Part shown: in pieces, positions 59,606 through 64,000 of the stretch
Layout: the number at the start of each line of letters is the position of its first letter
Numbering within the stretch: position 1 is the stretch's first letter
Assembly (NCBI GenBank): GCA_037974665.1
Contig: CM075770.1
Span: 7,886,501-7,950,500 of the forward strand
Reading direction: 5' to 3'
Length of the DNA: 64,000 nucleotides
DNA from: Ehretia macrophylla
Lineage: Eukaryota; Streptophyta; Magnoliopsida; Boraginales; Ehretiaceae
The notes under the pieces: generated by a model
Databases searched by the model: none
Seen by the model: only the letters and a program-made list of their open reading frames with translations
Told to the model about the DNA's origin: nothing
Translations under genes and position numbers: made by a program

Positions 59606-60174
59606 GGCTCCGTTTGTTTGCTGTAAGATAACTTATTTGTGGAAAATATTTTTTTCTAAAAATATTTTTTTGAAAAATAAAATATTTTTCTGGACTCCAT
59701 TTGTTTGCCGTAAAATAACTTGTTGAAGAAAAATATTTTCTTGGAAAATAGAATATTAGAAAATATTTTATGGTGTTTGAATGTACAGTGAAAAATATTT
59801 TCCGACATTAGATTTTATAAAAAAAAATACACATAATATATATGTTCACCGTGAGGGTGGGGGGTGGGGGGTGGGGGGTGGGGGTAGGGGGTTAGAGGAT
59901 GTGGGGGGTAGGGGGTAGGGTAGGGGAGTAGGGGTGGGTGAGTTCTGAAAAATATTTTTTTAAATTTTGTACTAGTTGTAATATTTGACTGAAAAATATT
60001 TTTCAGTTGATGAATTTTCTTGTGTTACCAAATACTGAAAAATTGAGCAAAAATTAACCACAATTTTTAACTGAAAAATATTTTTCAGTTGACTAATTTT
60101 TTTGATGTTATCAAATATCAAAAAATTAAAAAAATATTTTTCGAAAAAATATTTTACAACAAACAAACGGAGCC
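59606..60174. mobile_element. PIF/Harbinger-type MITE, copy 2, with G-rich insert
   Basis: GGCTCCGTTTGTTTGCTGTA on the left faces the inverse of GGCTCCGTTTGTTTGTTGTA on the right. TTA at 59603-59605 and 60175-60177. A second left-like terminus (GGACTCCATTTGTTTGCCG) occurs about 85 bp inside. It contains a G-rich array (59854-59940) absent from copy 1. Confidence 0.8.
59854..59940. repeat. G-rich minisatellite, G-quadruplex-like
   Basis: Irregular GGGGGGT, GGGGGTA and GGGTA units with at least ten runs of three or more G separated by one or two bases on the plus strand. The pattern satisfies the usual G-quadruplex rule many times over. Folding is inferred. Confidence 0.8.
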
Positions 60175-60177
60175 TTA

Positions 60178-61039
60178 TAAGCTGAACTAGACAAACCACT
60201 AAGTTTTGTCACCAATAATTGCTACAAAGATCAAAAAGAAAAAGATTGGAAATAACAATCCCCTCTTGCTAAGCAAAGTAGAAAATGTTATGTCTCTCTC
60301 TCTCTCTCTTTCACACAGACACACACAAAAGAAAGCAATTATAATCTCTTCCATGGAGTTAGGAACCTGAAAATGCTTGTGGGACACCTCGTTCACTTGA
60401 CTTGTGATCTGCATCAACTTCATACATTATTTGTTTGTGTGTGTGTAGTGTGGGGTGTGTGTATTATATGTCACATAACTATCACTCAACAAAATAATAT
60501 CTCTGCTTTCTCTCTCATATTTATCATTTTGGCAGCTTCCCATCTTGCATATCCAGTTTACTGGGGACCCCCCCTAATTCACTCACCAAACTATAGTGGC
60601 CCTTTTCATCCTATAGCTCCTATGCTTCCGCTTAGGAGGCACATGTTTTACTTGTCCACTTGTTTATTGAGCTGTGCTTTTCGATTGAATTTTGTCATTT
60701 GTGGTTGTTGGACACATTTCTGCTATTCTTGAGCTATCTTGCCCACTTTCATTCATTTTTCTTTGTTGGTTTTCTCCAAACTTTGTAAAGTTTGCATCTT
60801 TCTGCTCAAAACAAGAAAGAGTTTTTGCGGTTAGTTGTAAAAGTTTACATCTTTGAGCTCAAAACAAGAAGAAGAAAAGCTTTTTTTTGCAGGTGGGCAA
60901 TTGTTGAGGAGGCTTTATAGTGCTTTTATAAGAAAATATTGTGGATGGATCTTTATGGTAGTTTTATAAGTTCATTTGTGTTTATGGAGCTTTCTGTTCT
61001 TTCGAAGAGTTGAAAAAAGAGGTTGTTTTTGCAATAAAA
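60178..61039 (+). promoter_or_regulatory. Upstream region and leader of the SPL6-like gene
   Basis: Holds (TC)n and (GT)n tracts at about 60295-60310 and 60433-60445. A TTTTTTTGCAG at about 60881-60893 could be the acceptor of a leader intron. No TATA box was assigned. A plus-strand frame at 60373-60732 has no coding character. Confidence 0.4.
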
Positions 61040-63621
61040 ATGGAGTCTTGGAGCTATGTTGATGGTGGGAAGGGATTTGTCTGTGATGATTCTGTTTCTG
61101 AAAATGATGGGATTGCAAAAAGTAGTAAAAATGGGTTGATGGGTTGTGAATTGAAGTCTTCATGGAGCTATGGATGCACCATGATGTGCTCAAGCCAAGA
61201 GGGTGTTGAGAATCAACAGTTTGTTGACTTGGCTTCTTCAGATATGGTGAGAAAATCTTTGGCCAATGATTCAATTGGGGATGTTTTAGCTGGTAAAATT
61301 AGTAATAGTATTGAGATTGGTACAGTTACAGCTCCCCTTAATGCATTTCCCGGTGGAGATGAATCTAGTTCTAAGTTATCAAGCTCAATTGTGGAATCAA
61401 ATTGTAGGGATTCATCATTGATTGATTTGAAACTAGGGAGGCTTAATGATCATAGGGATGCCAAGAATTTCAGCTCTTTCGAGGCAACTCGAAACTTGTC
61501 TCCAGGTGAATCATGGATACCAGCAAAAAGAGCAAGAGCTGGAGGTGTGAGTTCTCAGACTCCTTACTGCCAAGTTCATGGCTGTAAGAAAGATCTTAGC
61601 TCCTCTAAAGACTATCATAAGAGGCATAAAGTGTGTGAGATTCACTCAAAGACTCCAAAAGTGATAGTGAATGGCATTGAGCAAAGGTTTTGTCAGCAAT
61701 GTAGCAGGTCTGTTGTTGGTTCTTCGACTCTTTCTATCGTTAACCGATTAGAATTACGTAAAAGAAGCCATGAGAATCTTTGTAGTTAATCACGTGCAAC
61801 TTCATTTGGCATATTAAACCTTATTTCCTGTAATTAATTCAAAGGTGTTACATGGTTTTAAGGTTGAAGTTGCTTTAATTGCTCTGTAAACTTACTTTGT
61901 TTGATTGGTTTTCACTTGCATATAGCTGCTGCTTATTTTTCTTTTCCATTATGATGAGCAGATCAAGAAGGAAAGGAAAATCTTTGTGGTTCCGTCTTTG
62001 TTTTAGTTAATGTTGGCTTCTTCATTTCTTCTATCTGTGAAATCTGACTTTGCCGGTTCGGTTCATTAGATTGCTAGGGGTTTCAGTAGAGATAGGCGTA
62101 CTTCTCATTGGTATTGTGACACATTATCCATTCTATTGATGCAGGTTCCATTTACTGGATGAGTTTGACGATGGTAAGCGCAGTTGTCGCAAGCGTCTAG
62201 CAGGCCATAATGAGCGTAGAAGAAAGCCTCACATGCGCATGCACGATGGCAGGGCGGGGAGGTTGTTTCAATCATTTAATGGTATAGATGCATTTTAGTT
62301 ATGATTGAGAAATCGTCTTTTATTATCTTTTCCACTTATTCGTGTTTAAAGCTCTGCAATCAAGTTTTTCTTTAACTGCATGCATAGCTTAAATCATCAA
62401 ACCATACATAGCATATATAATCACTTTATCCCTCGTTAAATTCAGCCAGAAGCAAGATTGTACAATTAAATAAATTGCAAGCCTTACTCTATTAAATTTA
62501 CTTATAGCATGCAGAAGTTGGGCTAGATTTACATGAATTGGAACTCAGGATTCCAGTGTTGTATGTTCAATAGATTCAGAGTAGTGCTCGGGCACTATGA
62601 TCGCCACATTGCATCATTGACACAACCACGTCTGGTGTGTCCATTCTGATCATCATAAGATTTAGGAATTCATAGAGAAGTCTTTATATCCCAAAGTGCA
62701 ATGTGTCGTATAAATTTACTAATTATATGTTACTGCTGTCTTGGAATTGTTAAAAATTATGCAGCCACCAGGTTCCAGGGGAATGCATTTTCAGCGTCCT
62801 CTTTTGTTTGTCAAGATATACTTCCCAGCAGCTTTTTGCATTCTGAGAAGTACGAGATTAGTGATTCATCTAGGATTGTAAAGGTTGAAGGTGGGGCTGA
62901 GCTTAGCCCTTATTTGTCAAATCCCTTTACAAATGGACTTGTCACACTGAAATCCCTTTTCGGCTCACATGACTCTGAAAAGCAGTGTCCCTCTCTCCAG
63001 GATGATGGTATTAGCACCATAACAAGGAGGAAAATTAATGAGAACAGTTTGTACATTCAAGATATGGCAGACTCAGATTTTGTGTCCCATTCTATGTTCC
63101 ACAATAGCTCAGTAGGAAATGGAGACATGACAGTTTTGGACTCATCATCAACCATTCAGGGGCTATCAGAATCTCATTCTGGTGGTGCTCTCTCTCTTCT
63201 GTCATCTCAATCACAAAACTCAACAAACCATTCTGCAGGAGTTCCAACTGCTCTACCCCTGATTACTTCAGGTAGTCGTGCTCTTTATCCTGTAACACCT
63301 GAAAAGCTCTTGGGAGTGAGTTCTCAGGCTCCTTCCACTATGATATCAACTGCATTTCATTCATCTCTGATGAATTCTTCGGAAGAGAATCGTTTGGACC
63401 CAATACTCATTTCTGTTGGCAGTGCTGCTGCTAACAGTGGAATTGACAGGATCATCCAAGGGTCAGAGTACGTGAACAGCAAGAATAGCTTTTCTTGTGA
63501 GAATGGTCCCACAATTAACTTGCTCGAATTGTCATCACAGCTGCAGAGAGTGGAGAATCAAAGGCAATCCATGCTGGTGAAAGAGGAAAATGATGCTTTC
63601 TCTGACCTCAGAATCACTTAA
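61040..63621 (+). CDS. SPL6: SBP-box transcription factor, SPL6-like
   Basis: Nuclear DNA-binding protein that recognises GTAC cores; SPL factors drive age-dependent phase change. Three exons: 61040-61707, 62145-62281, 62765-63621 (668, 137, 857 bp), with AG|GT borders, giving 553 residues. It starts [13 protein letters not shown], like the MDSWSYG start of Arabidopsis SPL6. The SBP domain spans about residues 175-250 and is split after FCQQCSR, as is usual. Zinc ligands lie in [21 protein letters not shown] and CRKRLAGH, with nuclear localisation signal [17 protein letters not shown]. The C-terminus has [10 protein letters not shown], carrying the miR156 site, and ends in [15 protein letters not shown]. 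The first in-frame ATG is used. The SPL6 assignment is by pattern from memory; the family is certain. Confidence 0.93.
63185..63204 (+). promoter_or_regulatory. miR156/157 target site in SPL exon 3
   Basis: GTGCTCTCTCTCTTCTGTCA is the conserved site in SPL mRNAs, encoding ALSLLSS. It pairs with miR156 with one central-region mismatch, as in other SPL genes. It predicts silencing in juvenile shoots. Confidence 0.93.
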
Positions 63622-64000
63622 ATTTTCATAAAGTAAAGGTGCGTAAGTGCTTTAGAAATTTCATTTTAATAGATTTCGAGACCCGTAAGGCATTATCTAT
63701 GCAGCTACTACTCTTCCATGTGAATTATGAAAGAGAAAATGCTGGAGCTGACTAAGTGAATTACAGAGTACAATTAATTTCCCTGTTGGTCTTGTATTAT
63801 CTCCTTCCTAGTGTTGGCAGTTGCCACCTTCGCGGTTTTATCCATTGTGTCAGGTAATGTCGTTGAAGGCTTGATTGCGTTGCAGTTGAAGTTGAATATG
63901 ATTTCTGTTTAAGACTATATGTCTGATTAATCTGTGGTTCCTCTCAATACAAATATAATGACTCTTCTACTCTTCATTGTCGTAAGTAAACCATGTTTCT
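63622..64000 (+). other. 3' flank of the SPL6-like gene
   Basis: Expected 3' untranslated region and downstream DNA. No other gene begins here. Confidence 0.5.

Noticed and set aside
60373..60732. 119-residue plus-strand frame upstream of SPL6
   Set aside because: Crosses (GT)n and pyrimidine-rich leader-like sequence, no known domain, ends long before the SPL start.

Overview
This is nuclear DNA from a flowering plant. It is AT-rich and intron-containing, with plant-specific transcription factors (SEPALLATA-type MADS, SBP-box) and plant retroelement lineages (Athila-type Ty3/gypsy, DUF4283-type L1 LINEs, CACTA, MULE, PIF/Harbinger, hAT and pogo-like MITEs). Element style and the SEP sequence suggest a core eudicot, perhaps an asterid; the species cannot be fixed from the sequence.

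Only two host genes look intact. On the minus strand at 8163-14316 is an eight-exon SEPALLATA (LOFSEP, SEP1/2-like) MADS-box gene encoding 245 residues, with canonical exon sizes and a C-terminal GYVPGWML motif. On the plus strand at 61040-63621 is a three-exon SPL6-like SBP-box gene encoding 553 residues, with a miR156 site in exon 3. One is a floral identity factor, the other a phase-change factor. Their proximity may be a remnant of an old SEP-AP1/SPL6 block, because in Arabidopsis AP1 and SPL6 are close neighbours.

Between them, 22.4-46.3 kb is a nest of transposons. An old 5'-truncated LINE (minus strand) was split by a 17.6-kb CACTA element (22522-40130, TSD TAA, 13-bp TIRs) and by a near full-length LINE (41057-46159, 15-bp TSD, plus strand). 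The CACTA element shows no transposase but carries a decayed DUF4283 sequence and two exons resembling a plant WD40 gene. An Athila-type retrotransposon (27368-38249, TSD GTGAT, two 1491-bp LTRs differing at about ten sites, tRNA-Asp primer site) landed inside one of those captured exons. Its gag-pol frame is complete except for one TAG in the reverse transcriptase.

The remaining DNA is non-coding and rich in small elements whose ends and target-site duplications can be read: a Harbinger element at 1446-2623 with an empty-site paralogue nearby, two pogo-like MITEs, two Harbinger MITEs (one holding a G-quadruplex-like array), a MULE inside a MULE, a third MULE, an hAT MITE and several tRNA-derived SINEs. 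No rRNA gene, CRISPR array or convincing intact tRNA gene was seen. All calls come from reading the sequence and from family knowledge; no database search was made.
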